A stretch of 64,000 nt of DNA from Bradyrhizobium sp. MOS002. Its GTDB lineage: Bacteria > Pseudomonadota > Alphaproteobacteria > Rhizobiales > Xanthobacteraceae. Position numbers and translations under genes: made by a program. Position 1 is the stretch's first letter. Every line of letters begins with the position of its first letter. Positions 53,842 through 63,205 of the stretch are shown here, in pieces. The stretch is taken from the NCBI RefSeq assembly GCF_003020115.1, contig NZ_PYFX01000004.1:744001-808000 (forward strand), in the 5' to 3' direction. The notes under the pieces were generated by a model. That model made no database searches. It had not been told where the DNA came from and saw only the letters and a program-made list of their open reading frames with translations.

Positions 53842-53868
53842 TTGCAAGCGCAAGCGGCTTTGTTATAC
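53842..53868 (+). promoter_or_regulatory. Putative tRNA-Asn promoter
   Basis: TTGCAA (53842-53847) and TTATAC (53863-53868), spacer 15 (16 if TATACG is used). It lies about 32 nt upstream of the tRNA. Moderate match. Confidence 0.35.
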
Positions 53869-53900
53869 GCAGCCGCGCGCGAACGACGGGTTCGCCCTTT

Positions 53901-53975
53901 TCCTCGGTAGCTCAGCGGTAGAGCATCCGACTGTTAATCGGATGGTCGCTGGTTCGAATCCAGCCCGGGGAGCCA
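53901..53975 (+). tRNA. tRNA-Asn (GTT)
   Basis: Complete cloverleaf: acceptor TCCTCGG with CCGGGGA (one G-T pair), anticodon loop CTGTTAA giving GTT, T-loop GGTTCGAATCC, CCA encoded at 53973-53975. Confidence 0.95.
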
Positions 53976-54150
53976 AATTCCGCTTCATTTCAATGACTTG
54001 CGTCCAGACTCTGATCTGGCGTGCGATCTCGTTGCGGCAAATCCTCAACTAGATGTGTACCGTGGCGAGCCTGCATCCCCCGCGGTGACGCCAAAACGAC
54101 TCAATTGAAATCGAGCTTCCAGAGGCCGGTCCTTTACGGAGCTGATTCCC

Positions 54151-54330
54151 ATGCGAGACATCCTGGTCGACCGTTCCCCGCTGGCTCCCTCCATTCTGCC
54201 GGCGGACATCCCCGAACTCAGCGACGACGAATGCCTCGCCTGTCTGGCGCGCGCGGTCGAGACCCACGATTCGGCACGGCTGGATGAAGTCGCCGCATTG
54301 ATCGGCCGCCTCGCGGTCACGATCGAATAG
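54151..54330 (+). CDS. Small hypothetical protein
   Basis: 59 residues from ATG at 54151, preceded by TACGGAGCTGA (GGAG about 9 nt upstream). Sequence MRDILVDRSPLAPSILPADI, then an acidic helix with two Cys (DDECLACLARAVETHDS) and a short C-terminal helix. Soluble; no recognised family. Codon use looks coding and the frame stops cleanly before the pcm-like gene. Confidence 0.55.
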   Translation: MRDILVDRSPLAPSILPADIPELSDDECLACLARAVETHDSARLDEVAALIGRLAVTIE

Positions 54331-54467
54331 GTCTCGCCCTCTCGACGTTGCGAGTTGCGGAAGGGCCCGGTTCGCGGGGCCAAAGCCATGTTGCGTTTTC
54401 GCAGGGCCTGTTCCAAAGATGCCGCCAACTTTCGTCCGCGGCATCGTCCGCCTTGCAGGGTCCGCAA

Positions 54468-55130
54468 ATGTCCGTTTTCTCGACGGCGCGCCTAAAAATG
54501 GTCGATGGCCAGGTGCGCACCAGTGACGTCACCGACCGTCGTGTTCTCGACGCCATGCTTACGGTTCCGCGCGAGGCCTTCGTGCCGGCCAGCCGGCAGG
54601 CATTGGCGTATCTCGACCTCGATCTCGACGTCAGCGAGGGCGGCGCCAAGCGGTTCCTGATCAAGCCGCAACTGACCGGCAAGCTGCTCCAGGCCGCCGA
54701 GATTGGCGAGGGTGACAACGTGCTGGCCGTCGGATGCGCCACGGGCTATCTCGCTGCGCTGATCGCCAAGCTCGCGCGCCAGGTTACCGCGACGGAATGC
54801 GATTCCGCCTTGGCCAAGAAGGCAAATGACGCCTTCGCCGCCCTTGGGCTCGCCAACGTGACCTGCAAGGCAGCGGCCTGCACCGAGGGTGATGCCGCTG
54901 CTGGCCCATATGATGTGATTATCCTCAACGGCGCCACCGAGGTGACGCCGGCAGGGCTGCTCGGGCAGCTCAAGGAGGGTGGGCGCCTGTTGGGGGTCTC
55001 GGCCGAATCCAGGCCGCCGCGCGCCATGATCGTGACCCATACCCACGGCGAATTCGGCCATCGGGCGCTGTTCGATGCCGCAGCCCCGGTCCTTCCCGGG
55101 CTGGAACGGGCGGCCGCCTTCGTCTTCTGA
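54468..55130 (+). CDS. Protein-L-isoaspartate O-methyltransferase homologue, divergent
   Basis: About 220 residues. The PCMT fold is recognisable: VLDAMLTVPREAFVP near the N-terminus, YDVIILNGATEVTP and LLGQLKEGGRLLGV in the second half. SAM-binding motif I reads VLAVGCATGYLAAL instead of the usual VLEIGTGSGYQAA, and the substrate-loop SQPYxVA is IKPQLTG. It may have lost isoaspartate repair activity or changed substrate. It lies 214 bp upstream of tolC, an order seen across alphaproteobacteria. ATG at 54468 is chosen by homology; no strong ribosome-binding site. Confidence 0.8.
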   Translation: MSVFSTARLKMVDGQVRTSDVTDRRVLDAMLTVPREAFVPASRQALAYLDLDLDVSEGGAKRFLIKPQLTGKLLQAAEIGEGDNVLAVGCATGYLAALIAKLARQVTATECDSALAKKANDAFAALGLANVTCKAAACTEGDAAAGPYDVIILNGATEVTPAGLLGQLKEGGRLLGVSAESRPPRAMIVTHTHGEFGHRALFDAAAPVLPGLERAAAFVF

Positions 55131-55165
55131 CGGCGCGATAGCGGCTTTGGCCCGTTAAAATCCCG

Positions 55166-55178
55166 TTCTGAATCAGAA
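55166..55178. promoter_or_regulatory. Short palindrome upstream of tolC
   Basis: TTCTGA-A-TCAGAA, perfect, in the 214-bp pcm-tolC gap. Possible operator; short enough to be chance. Confidence 0.2.
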
Positions 55179-55344
55179 GTGTGGCCGGGATGCTGCACGT
55201 GAAGAGTTTCCACTGCGAACACCCCTCAGGTAGTTCCGTCGCGCTTGACCGCGTCCTATGTTGCGGCGGGGCAACGACTCCACTCGCAGACGGTAACCCA
55301 GCTCGCGGGCACGAGCCGGGCGTTAGAATGAACGGAATTTTTGG

Positions 55345-56745
55345 ATGCATGGGGTGAAGCTCTTCACCGGAGCAGCGGTTTCGGTCCTGCTGCTGGCGCT
55401 TGCCGCGCCGACGCCTGCCTTGGCGGATACGATCGAGGCTGCGCTGGTGCGCGCCTATCAGAACAATCCGCAGCTGAACGCGCAACGCGCCCAGGCACGC
55501 TCGACCGACGAGAACGTGCCGCAGGCGCTGTCGGGCTACCGCCCCAAGGTCAACGTGACCCTCGGCACTGGATATCAATATCAGGATATCCAGGCGACGC
55601 AGAACCCCACACCCCCCAGCCCCAAGTCGATCTCCGGCCTGCTTCAGCCCAACAGCGCCAGCTTGACCGTCAACCAGACGCTCTACAATGGCAATCAGAC
55701 CGCCAACAGGACGCGCGCGGCGGAGAGCCAAGTCTCGGGATCCCGCGAGGCGTTGCGTGTGCTCGAGCAGACGGTCCTGCTGCAGGCTGCCACGACCTAC
55801 ATGGACTTCCTGCGCGATTCGGCGACTCTCGAAGTTCAGCGCAGCAACGTGCGTGTGCTCGAACAGACGCTCAAGCAAACCCGCGATCGCTTCAATGTCG
55901 GCGAAGTGACGCGCACGGACGTGGCGCAATCCGAAGCGCAGCTCGCGGCCGGCAAGACCCAGGCCCTGACTGCCGAATCGAATCTCACGACGACGCGCGC
56001 GAATTTTCGCCGGATCATCGGCAACGAGCCGACGAACCTGGCACCGGGCTCGCCGGTCGATCGATTCCTGCCCGCGACGCTCGCCTCCGCCGTCGGTCTC
56101 AGCCTGGTGGAGAACCCCAGCGTCACGGCTTCGATGTTCGGGATCGACGTCAACTATCTCCAGGTCAAGATCAACGAGGGCGCGCTGCTGCCGACGGTCA
56201 CGGTCCAGGCTGGTCTCAGCACGTCGTACCAGCAGACTCTGAATGTCTTCCGAACGAATACGGCGTCCGCCATCGCGACAGCTTCCATACCGATCTATCA
56301 GGGCGGCGCAGAATATTCGCTGATCCGGCAATCCAAAGAGAACCTGGCGCAGCAGCGCCTTAATCTCGAAACCACCCGCGATCAAACCCGCGCCAACGTC
56401 GTGCAGGCCTGGGGCCAGTTGGAAGCCGGCAAGGCGCAGGTGCAGTCTGCGCAGGCGCAGGTCACGGCCTCCGAGATCGCGCTGAACGGCGTGCGCGAGG
56501 AAGCCAAGGCCGGCCAGCGCACCACGCTCGACGTGCTCAACGCGCAGCAGGCGCTGGTCAATGCGCGCGTCGCTCTCGTCACTGCCCAGCATGACCGCGT
56601 GGTGGCGTCCTATTCGGTGCTGAACGCGGTCGGCCGTCTCGCGCCGCAAGTCCTCGGCCTCAACACCACGGTCTACGATCCGAGCGTTCACTACCAGCAG
56701 GTTCGCGACAGCTGGGCCGGCGTCCGCACGCCAGACGGACGCTAG
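55345..56745 (+). CDS. tolC: TolC family outer-membrane efflux protein
   Basis: 466 residues. Signal peptide (LFTGAAVSVLLLALAAPTPA, cleavage near ALAD), followed by two repeats of the TolC fold: DTIEAALVRAYQNNPQLNAQ, LTVNQTLYNGNQTANRTRAA, LKQTRDRFNVGEVTRTDVAQ, then SIPIYQGGAEYSLIRQSKEN and EEAKAGQRTTLDVLNAQQAL. No lipobox, unlike the OprM-type protein at 28.4 kb. It is the general exit duct for type I secretion and efflux. A hairpin follows the gene. It precedes popZ. Confidence 0.93.
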   Translation: MHGVKLFTGAAVSVLLLALAAPTPALADTIEAALVRAYQNNPQLNAQRAQARSTDENVPQALSGYRPKVNVTLGTGYQYQDIQATQNPTPPSPKSISGLLQPNSASLTVNQTLYNGNQTANRTRAAESQVSGSREALRVLEQTVLLQAATTYMDFLRDSATLEVQRSNVRVLEQTLKQTRDRFNVGEVTRTDVAQSEAQLAAGKTQALTAESNLTTTRANFRRIIGNEPTNLAPGSPVDRFLPATLASAVGLSLVENPSVTASMFGIDVNYLQVKINEGALLPTVTVQAGLSTSYQQTLNVFRTNTASAIATASIPIYQGGAEYSLIRQSKENLAQQRLNLETTRDQTRANVVQAWGQLEAGKAQVQSAQAQVTASEIALNGVREEAKAGQRTTLDVLNAQQALVNARVALVTAQHDRVVASYSVLNAVGRLAPQVLGLNTTVYDPSVHYQQVRDSWAGVRTPDGR

Positions 56746-57050
56746 AGTCCCGTAATCATCCGGTCGGCCTCGCGAATAGCCGAAGCCGACCGGTGCTTTG
56801 CTTGCAATCAGCAAAATCCCTGACATAGCCTTGCCAAGAAGATGCGGGCCGATTCGCTCCGCATCCGATGCCGTGTGCGTAAAGCATGAGTGCCGAGGGC
56901 AGGGGCGCACCGCTGCACGTTGAGCGGTCATCTGGGGACAAGTCGGGCTGCCGCGACGAAAATGTCGGGCCACCCATCCGGAACCGGCCAATCCTGTCGT
57001 GCTTGGTGTAAAACAACGCATGCGAGGGCGTTGATGATGTGGAGTCGGAG
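56746..57050. other. Intergenic region between tolC and popZ
   Basis: 305 bases. It contains the putative tolC terminator at 56760-56793; the rest shows no supported gene. The popZ Shine-Dalgarno (GGAGTCGGAG) closes it. I see no convincing promoter hexamers. Confidence 0.5.
56760..56793 (+). terminator. Putative tolC terminator hairpin
   Basis: CCGGTCGGC (56760-56768) and GCCGACCGG (56785-56793) pair perfectly around a 16-nt loop; TGCTTTGCTT follows. 14 bp after the tolC stop. Confidence 0.45.
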
Positions 57051-57830
57051 ATGACGCAGCCTGCAAAGGTCACAGAACCCTCGATGGAGGAGATTCTGGC
57101 CTCGATCCGGCGCATCATTGCCGACGATGAGGCCAAGCCGCCGCCGGCGGATGCAGCCAAGCCCGAGAAAGCTGCCGCCCCCGCCGCGCCACCGAAGCCG
57201 CAGGCGATCAACGATATTCCGCCATCCAAGGTCGCGCCGCCCAAACCGGCCGCCGAGAAGCCCGCACCGGCTCCGGCCGCAAAGCCGGCGCCGCCGCCGG
57301 CCCCCGCACCCGAGGCGGATGCATCCAACAATCAGGACGATATCGACGCGCTCTTGGCAGGGCTCGACACGGCTACGTCTGCGCCCGAAATCCGTGCTCC
57401 CGAGCCGGAGCCCGACCCTGAGCCTGACGTGCTGGAATTGACCGACGATATGGCGCTGGCGATGGAGCCGACGCCACCTCCGCCGCCGCCGAGCTTCCGC
57501 AAGGTCGAGCCGCGCGACGATCTCGAATTCGCCGAATCGCCGCCGCCGCGTCCGACGCCGGCCCCGGCATCCTATGCGCCGGTGGACTTCGATGCGCCGC
57601 CACTGCCACCCCAACAGCCGATCCTGGCGCAATCGACGGTCTCGGCGGTCGAATCCGCCTTCAATTCCCTGGCCCACACGGTGCTCAGCAGCAATGCGCG
57701 CACGCTGGAGGATCTGGTCAAGGAGATGCTGCGGCCGATGCTGAAATCCTGGCTGGACGACAATTTGCCCGGCCTCGTCGAACGCATCGTGAAGGCCGAA
57801 ATCGAGCGGGTATCGCGCGGCGGCAGGTAG
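57051..57830 (+). CDS. popZ: PopZ-type polar organising protein (DUF2497)
   Basis: 259 residues from ATG at 57051; an in-frame GTG lies at 57039. The N-terminal helix EPSMEEILASIRRIIADDE is the conserved partner-binding region of PopZ. A long Pro/Ala/Glu-rich disordered linker (~25-190) follows. The C-terminal helical oligomerisation region begins near AVESAFNSLAHTVLSSNART and contains MLRPMLKSWLDDNLPGLVER. PopZ forms a polar matrix that anchors the chromosome origin via ParB and recruits cell-cycle proteins. The linker is rather longer than that of Caulobacter PopZ (177 residues in total). valS lies 141 bp downstream, the usual neighbour in this group. Confidence 0.88.
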   Translation: MTQPAKVTEPSMEEILASIRRIIADDEAKPPPADAAKPEKAAAPAAPPKPQAINDIPPSKVAPPKPAAEKPAPAPAAKPAPPPAPAPEADASNNQDDIDALLAGLDTATSAPEIRAPEPEPDPEPDVLELTDDMALAMEPTPPPPPPSFRKVEPRDDLEFAESPPPRPTPAPASYAPVDFDAPPLPPQQPILAQSTVSAVESAFNSLAHTVLSSNARTLEDLVKEMLRPMLKSWLDDNLPGLVERIVKAEIERVSRGGR

Positions 57831-57934
57831 ATCGGGCCGCAGAGCCCTCATAAAGCCCTGCTTGTGCGCCATATTCGGCCTCCCGACCGGATCGGAAAGC
57901 CCCATTGCCGCCTGGCTTTCCTTTGACTTGTCCG

Positions 57935-57963
57935 TTGACTTGGACCCCGTGCGCGGCTTTCTA
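57935..57963 (+). promoter_or_regulatory. Putative valS promoter, very close to the ATG
   Basis: TTGACT (57935-57940), 17-bp spacer, TTTCTA (57958-57963). The expected transcription start would fall at about 57970-57972, on the valS ATG. A second TTGACTTG lies 12 bp upstream. Confidence 0.4.
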
Positions 57964-57971
57964 ACAGCGCC

Positions 57972-60848
57972 ATGATCGAGAAAAATTACCAGCCCGCCGA
58001 TATCGAAGCCCGCATGTCCGTCGTGTGGGAGGACAGCCTTGCCTTCAAGGCCGGCCGCCCAGACCGCCGCGACGCAGTGCCCTTTACCATCGTGATCCCG
58101 CCGCCGAACGTGACGGGCTCGCTGCACATGGGCCACGCGCTCAACAACACGCTCCAGGACATCCTGTGCCGCTTCGAGCGCATGCGCGGCCGCGACGTGC
58201 TGTGGCAGCCCGGCACCGACCATGCCGGCATCGCCACCCAGATGGTGGTGGAGCGGCAGCTGATGGAGCGCCAGCAGCCCGGACGCCGCGAGATGGGCCG
58301 CGAGAAGTTTCTGGAGCGGGTCTGGCAGTGGAAGGCCGAAAGCGGCGATACCATCATCAACCAGCTCAAACGGCTCGGCGCCTCCTGCGACTGGTCGCGC
58401 GAACGCTTCACCATGGACGAGGGCCTGTCCAAGGCCGTGGTCAAGGTGTTCGTCGAGCTGCACCGCGACGGCCTGATCTACAAGGACAAGCGGCTGGTGA
58501 ACTGGGACACCAAGCTGCTTACCGCGATCTCCGATCTCGAAGTGCAGCAGACCGAGGTCAAGGGTAGCCTCTGGTACCTGCGTTATCCGATCGAGGGCAA
58601 GACTTTCAGCCCTGAGGATCCCTCGAGCTTCATCGTCGTTGCCACCACGCGTCCGGAGACCATGCTCGGCGATACCGGCGTCGCCGTGCATCCCGATGAC
58701 GAGCGCTATCAGAAGCTGGTCGGCAAGAACGTCATCCTGCCGCTGGTCGGCCGCAAGATCCGGATCGTCGCCGACGATTATTCCGATCCGGAGAAGGGCT
58801 CGGGCGCGGTCAAGGTAACGCCGGCGCACGACTTCAACGATTTCGAGGTCGGCAATCGCCATGGCCTCGCCCGGATCAGCGTGATCGACAAGGAAGGTTG
58901 CGTCGATCTCCTCGACAACGAGGATTATCTGCGCGACCTGCCGGAAGGTGCCTCGCAGTTCGCCGAGGAGTTCAACAAGCTCGATCGCTTTGCAGCGCGC
59001 AAGCGCATCGTCGAGCGGCTGGAATCGTTCGGCTTCGTCGAGCGGATCGAGCCCCACACCCACATGGTGCCGCATGGCGACCGCTCCGGCACGGTGATCG
59101 AGCCCTATCTCACCGACCAGTGGTATGTCGACGCCAAGACGCTGGCGAAGCCCGCGATGGCCGCAGTGCGTTCGGGCGAAACCACCTTCGTGCCGAAGAA
59201 CTGGGAAAAAACCTACTTCGAATGGATGGAGAACATCCAGCCCTGGTGCATCTCGCGCCAGCTCTGGTGGGGTCACCAGATTCCGGCCTGGTACGGTCCC
59301 GACGGCAAGGTGTTCGTCGCCGAGACCGAGGAGGAGGCCGTCAGCCACGCGCTCGGCTATTACGTCGAGCAGGAAGTCATCACGGTCGAGCAGGGCCGCG
59401 AGATGGCGCTCGACCGCAACAAGCGTGAGGGTTTCATCACGCGCGACGAGGACGTGCTCGACACCTGGTTCTCCTCGGCGCTGTGGCCGTTCTCGACCCT
59501 CGGCTGGCCCGCGGACGCGCCGGAAGTGCAGCGCTACTACCCGACCAACGCGCTGGTGACCGGCTTCGACATCATCTTCTTCTGGGTCGCCCGCATGATG
59601 ATGATGGGCCTTCACTTCATGAAGGAGGTGCCGTTCTCGACGATCTACATCCACGCCCTCGTCCGTGACGAGAAGGGCGCCAAGATGTCGAAGTCGAAGG
59701 GCAACGTCATCGATCCGCTCAGCTTGATCGACCAATATGGCGCGGACGCACTGCGATTTACGCTGGCGGCGATGGCCGCGCAGGGACGCGACATCAAGCT
59801 CGCCACCAGCCGTGTCGAAGGCTACCGCAATTTCGCGACCAAGCTCTGGAATGCATCGCGCTTTGCGGAGATGAACCATTGCGCCGTGACTGAGGGCTTC
59901 GAGCCTGCGAAGGTCAAGGAGACGCTGAACCGCTGGATCGCGCATGAGAGCGCGCACACCACGCGCGAGGTGACCGAGGCGATCGAGGCTTATCGCTTCA
60001 ACGACGCGGCAGGCAGCATCTACCGCTTCGTCTGGAACGTCTATTGCGACTGGTATCTCGAGCTCGCAAAACCCGTGCTGCTCGGTCCCGACAGCCCTGC
60101 CAAGGCCGAGAGCCGCGCCATGGTGGCATGGGCGCGCGACGAGATCCTGAAACTGCTGCACCCCTTCATGCCCTTCATCACCGAGGAGCTGTGGGAGGTG
60201 ACGGCCAAGCGCGACGGTCTGCTCGCGCTGGCACCGTGGCCGCTGAAGCCGGCTACACCGACGCCGGAGCAGCTTGCGATGCTCGCGGCGACGACGGGGC
60301 CCACCGATGCGCTCGTCTCGCCGGTTTGGGTGCTGCCGATCTTCGACCATGCCGACTTCACCGATCCCGCGGCCGAGGCCGAGATCGGCTGGGTGATCGA
60401 CCTCGTCACGCAGATCCGTTCGGTGCGCGCCGAGATGAACATTCCGCCGGCGACCCTGACGGCGCTGGTGCTCGCAGGCGCCTCGTCCGAGACGAAGGAG
60501 CGCGCGCCGCGCTGGAGCGACGTCATCAAGCGCATGGCGCGGCTGTCGGATATCGCCTTCGCCGAGCGTGCGCCCGACGGCGCGGTCCAGCTCCTGGTGC
60601 GCGGTGAAGTGGCTGCACTGCCGCTGAAGGGCGTGATCGACGTCGCCGCCGAGCGCACGCGTCTCGACAAGGAGATCGGGAAGGCCGACGCCGACATCAA
60701 GCGCGCGGAGTCCAAGCTGGCCAACGAGAAATTCGTCGCCAACGCGGCCGAGGAGGTCGTCGAGGAGGAACGCGAAAAGCGCGAGGCCGCACTCGCCCGC
60801 AAGGCCAAGCTGCTCGAGGCGCTGGAGCGGCTCAAGCAGGCGTCGTGA
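57972..60848 (+). CDS. valS: Valyl-tRNA synthetase
   Basis: 958 residues, class I synthetase charging tRNA-Val. HIGH motif as HMGH (His52) after PPPNVTGSL; the editing (CP1) domain has VVATTRPETMLGDTGVAVHP; KMSKS is KMSKSKGN (Lys571). The anticodon-binding domain follows, then a C-terminal coiled coil (DKEIGKADADIKRAESKLAN onward). No Shine-Dalgarno precedes the ATG and a promoter-like pair ends 8 nt before it, so the mRNA may be leaderless. It converges on the DNA glycosylase gene, with a strong hairpin between them. Confidence 0.97.
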   Translation: MIEKNYQPADIEARMSVVWEDSLAFKAGRPDRRDAVPFTIVIPPPNVTGSLHMGHALNNTLQDILCRFERMRGRDVLWQPGTDHAGIATQMVVERQLMERQQPGRREMGREKFLERVWQWKAESGDTIINQLKRLGASCDWSRERFTMDEGLSKAVVKVFVELHRDGLIYKDKRLVNWDTKLLTAISDLEVQQTEVKGSLWYLRYPIEGKTFSPEDPSSFIVVATTRPETMLGDTGVAVHPDDERYQKLVGKNVILPLVGRKIRIVADDYSDPEKGSGAVKVTPAHDFNDFEVGNRHGLARISVIDKEGCVDLLDNEDYLRDLPEGASQFAEEFNKLDRFAARKRIVERLESFGFVERIEPHTHMVPHGDRSGTVIEPYLTDQWYVDAKTLAKPAMAAVRSGETTFVPKNWEKTYFEWMENIQPWCISRQLWWGHQIPAWYGPDGKVFVAETEEEAVSHALGYYVEQEVITVEQGREMALDRNKREGFITRDEDVLDTWFSSALWPFSTLGWPADAPEVQRYYPTNALVTGFDIIFFWVARMMMMGLHFMKEVPFSTIYIHALVRDEKGAKMSKSKGNVIDPLSLIDQYGADALRFTLAAMAAQGRDIKLATSRVEGYRNFATKLWNASRFAEMNHCAVTEGFEPAKVKETLNRWIAHESAHTTREVTEAIEAYRFNDAAGSIYRFVWNVYCDWYLELAKPVLLGPDSPAKAESRAMVAWARDEILKLLHPFMPFITEELWEVTAKRDGLLALAPWPLKPATPTPEQLAMLAATTGPTDALVSPVWVLPIFDHADFTDPAAEAEIGWVIDLVTQIRSVRAEMNIPPATLTALVLAGASSETKERAPRWSDVIKRMARLSDIAFAERAPDGAVQLLVRGEVAALPLKGVIDVAAERTRLDKEIGKADADIKRAESKLANEKFVANAAEEVVEEEREKREAALARKAKLLEALERLKQAS

Positions 60849-60854
60849 AACGCC

Positions 60855-60896
60855 GGTCATTCCGGGTTCGGCTCTTCGAGCCGTCCCGGAATGACC
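60855..60896. terminator. Bidirectional terminator-like hairpin
   Basis: GGTCATTCCGGG (60855-60866) and CCCGGAATGACC (60885-60896) are perfect 12-bp arms. Inside, CGGCTC-TTC-GAGCCG adds six pairs. It fills the 49-bp gap between the convergent valS and glycosylase stops, so it could end both transcripts; it may also be a dispersed repeat. Confidence 0.6.
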
Positions 60897-60897
60897 A

Positions 60898-61500
60898 TCA
60901 GCGAGGGAACGGCTTGCTCAGGAATTTCGAGCCCCTGACGCCATAGCGCCAGGGCAGTTCGACGGCCTTGGTGATGCCGATCCGGATTCCGGCCACGACC
61001 TCCAGATCCTCCGTCCGCGCATGCAGCGCGATCGGCGGACGGTCCAGCGGCAGGGCATTGTGCGCGATGGTGATGCCGAGCGCTTCGGTCAGCTTGCCCG
61101 GGCCCGAGCACAACGCGTGCAAATCCTGAAGATGGCGCCGCCGACGCATCGCAGCCAAGCCGTGGGTCGGCTCCAGCGCGCGGATCAGCACGGCGCTGGC
61201 CGAGCCTTCTTCCTCGCAGACGAAGTTCACGCACCAGTGGATGCCGTAGGAGCGGTAGACATAGGCAAAGCCGGGCGGGCCGAACATCACCTGGTTCCGC
61301 GGCGTTGGCCCTCGATAGGAGTGCGCCGCCGGCTCGGTATGATGATAGGCCTCGACCTCGACGATGATCCCGCCGACGCCGTCGATCAGCATGGTTGCAC
61401 CGATCAGGTCGGGCGCGACCTCGTGGACGCTGCGCGCGAAAAAGGCACGCTTCAGGGCTTTGCCGAGCCGGGGAGTAGAGGTCTTTGAGACTGGAGCCAT
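60898..61500 (-). CDS. DNA-3-methyladenine glycosylase (MPG/AAG family)
   Basis: 200 residues. Alkyl-adenine glycosylase fold: [20 protein letters not shown] carries the catalytic-type Glu and the Tyr/His substrate pocket; [20 protein letters not shown] and [14 protein letters not shown] are family hallmarks. It removes alkylated purines (3-methyladenine, hypoxanthine) to start base-excision repair. Start ATG at 61500 gives the usual length (~200). It is divergent from lipA with a 130-bp gap and convergent with valS. Confidence 0.92.
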   Translation of the reverse strand: MAPVSKTSTPRLGKALKRAFFARSVHEVAPDLIGATMLIDGVGGIIVEVEAYHHTEPAAHSYRGPTPRNQVMFGPPGFAYVYRSYGIHWCVNFVCEEEGSASAVLIRALEPTHGLAAMRRRRHLQDLHALCSGPGKLTEALGITIAHNALPLDRPPIALHARTEDLEVVAGIRIGITKAVELPWRYGVRGSKFLSKPFPR

Positions 61501-61630
61501 TCGAGGTGAGAATCGCCAGAGAACAGAGCAGGATATTGCCCATATCTGCCATGTTCCCTGAAGCAGGGCGAGCCGGGTTGCGATGCCCGGCCAGACCGAT
61601 TAGGTAGGACTTGGTCAGACCGGACACCCC

Positions 61631-62587
61631 ATGGTCGTTATTGTCGATACCATCTCGAACCCGTTGCGCCCACGTCACCCCGAAAAGGTGAATCGGCCCG
61701 ATTCCGCTTCGCCGCCGAAGCCGGACTGGATCCGCGTACGCGCGCCCAACACCCGCGGCTATGCCGAGACCCGCAACATCGTGCGCGCCAATGGCCTGCA
61801 TACGGTGTGCGAGGAGGCGGGCTGCCCGAATATCGGCGAGTGCTGGGACAAGAAGCACGCGACCTTCATGATCATGGGCGACACCTGCACCCGCGCTTGT
61901 GCGTTCTGCAACGTCAAGACCGGCATGCCGAACGCGCTCGACGCGGCCGAGCCGCAGAACGTCGGCGAGGCCGTGGCCAAGCTCGGCCTTGCCCATGTCG
62001 TCATCACGTCCGTCGACCGCGACGATCTTGCCGACGGTGGCGCCGAGCATTTCGCCCAGACCATCCGCGCGATCCGCGCTGCATGCCCCTCGACCACGAT
62101 CGAGATCCTGACGCCCGACTTCCTGCGCAAGGAGGGCGCGCTGGAGGTCGTCGTCGCGGCGAAGCCCGACGTGTTCAACCACAATCTCGAGACCGTGCCG
62201 TCGTGCTATCTCACGGTGCGGCCGGGCGCGCGCTATTTCCATTCGATCCGGCTGCTGCAGCGGGTCAAGGAGCTCGATCCCACCATCTTCACCAAGTCCG
62301 GCATCATGGTCGGCCTCGGGGAAGAGCGCCACGAGGTGCAGCAGGTGATGGACGATCTGCGTTCGGCCGACGTCGATTTCCTGACCATCGGGCAATATCT
62401 CCAGCCGACCCGCAAGCATCACGCCGTGATGCGCTACGTGCCGCCGGACGAGTTTTCGTCCTACGAGAAGGTCGCCTACACCAAGGGCTTCCTGATGGTG
62501 TCGGCGAGCCCGCTCACCCGTTCGTCGCATCATGCCGGCGAGGATTTTGCGAAACTGAAGGCCGCGCGGGCAGCAAGCGCCCGCTGA
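61631..62587 (+). CDS. lipA: Lipoyl synthase
   Basis: 318 residues. Radical SAM enzyme that inserts two sulfurs into octanoylated lipoyl domains. Auxiliary cluster cysteines are in [12 protein letters not shown] (Cys60, 65, 71), the radical SAM cluster in CTRACAFC (Cys86, 90, 93), and the C-terminal [11 protein letters not shown] contributes the conserved serine ligand. Other typical stretches are [20 protein letters not shown] and [12 protein letters not shown]. It is followed within 7 bp by a COQ10/RatA-like gene, a frequent pair in alphaproteobacteria. Confidence 0.97.
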   Translation: MVVIVDTISNPLRPRHPEKVNRPDSASPPKPDWIRVRAPNTRGYAETRNIVRANGLHTVCEEAGCPNIGECWDKKHATFMIMGDTCTRACAFCNVKTGMPNALDAAEPQNVGEAVAKLGLAHVVITSVDRDDLADGGAEHFAQTIRAIRAACPSTTIEILTPDFLRKEGALEVVVAAKPDVFNHNLETVPSCYLTVRPGARYFHSIRLLQRVKELDPTIFTKSGIMVGLGEERHEVQQVMDDLRSADVDFLTIGQYLQPTRKHHAVMRYVPPDEFSSYEKVAYTKGFLMVSASPLTRSSHHAGEDFAKLKAARAASAR

Positions 62588-62593
62588 ATCGCT

Positions 62594-63064
62594 ATGCCCA
62601 ATTTTTCGAGCAAGCGCCGTGTCGATCACAGTGCGTCCGAGATGTTTGATCTGGTCGCCGACGTCGAGCGATACCCGGAATTCGTGCCGCTGTGCAGCGC
62701 GCTGAAGGTCCGTCAGCGCATGGCGAAACCCGACGGCACCGAGGTGCTGGTCGCGGACATGACGGTGTCGTTCAAGCTGGTCCGGGAATCTTTCACCAGC
62801 CGCGTGACGCTCGACCGCGCCAATTTGAAGATCCTGGTCGAATATCTGCAAGGTCCCTTCAGCAATCTGGAAAACCGTTGGACGTTCGAGCCCAAAGGCG
62901 AGAGCGTTTGCGATGTCGGCTTCTTCCTTGCCTACGAGTTCAAGAGCCGCATGCTGGCGCTCCTGATGGGCTCGATGTTCGACGCCGCGTTCGCGCGATT
63001 TTCCATCGCGTTCGAGAAGCGGGCGGATGCGATCTACGGACGACGGAAGCTGGCGTCGTCGTAG
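62594..63064 (+). CDS. COQ10/RatA family START-domain protein
   Basis: 156 residues, a single START/polyketide-cyclase-like domain: MFDLVADVERYPEFVPLCSA, SFTSRVTLDRANLKILVEYL, and GPFSNLENRWTFEP. Such proteins bind ubiquinone and assist its use in respiration; they are also called RatA-type after an E. coli homologue reported to affect ribosome association. In alphaproteobacteria the COQ10 role is more plausible. It lies 7 bp after lipA, likely the same operon, and ends before a palindromic repeat. Confidence 0.9.
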   Translation: MPNFSSKRRVDHSASEMFDLVADVERYPEFVPLCSALKVRQRMAKPDGTEVLVADMTVSFKLVRESFTSRVTLDRANLKILVEYLQGPFSNLENRWTFEPKGESVCDVGFFLAYEFKSRMLALLMGSMFDAAFARFSIAFEKRADAIYGRRKLASS

Positions 63065-63092
63065 TGGTTGCGGACGGGCACGCTCTCTCCTC

Positions 63093-63179
63093 CGTCATTG
63101 CGAGGAGCCCTTGCGACGAAGCAATCCAGAATCCCTCCGCGGAGAAACTCTGGATTGCTTCGCTGCGCTCGCAATGACG
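63093..63179. repeat. Palindromic dispersed repeat
   Basis: CGTCATTGCGAGGAGC at the left and GCTCGCAATGACG at the right, with the inner pair CAATCCAGAATCCC / ACTCTGGATTG. Same type as 49329-49412. It lies between the convergent COQ10-like and cytochrome c genes. Confidence 0.75.
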
Positions 63180-63205
63180 ATGGCGGAGGCAGGCGTGCCA
63201 AAATT

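Noticed and set aside
54970..57066. A 698-codon minus-strand frame opposite the pcm-like gene and tolC
   Set aside because: Shadow of well-supported plus-strand genes; no recognisable motifs.
56928..60860. A 1310-codon open frame on the minus strand opposite valS and popZ
   Set aside because: The plus strand encodes well-recognised PopZ and ValS here. Long antisense frames are expected in high-GC DNA with third-position bias, and the translated sequence is low-complexity Arg/His/Asp-rich.
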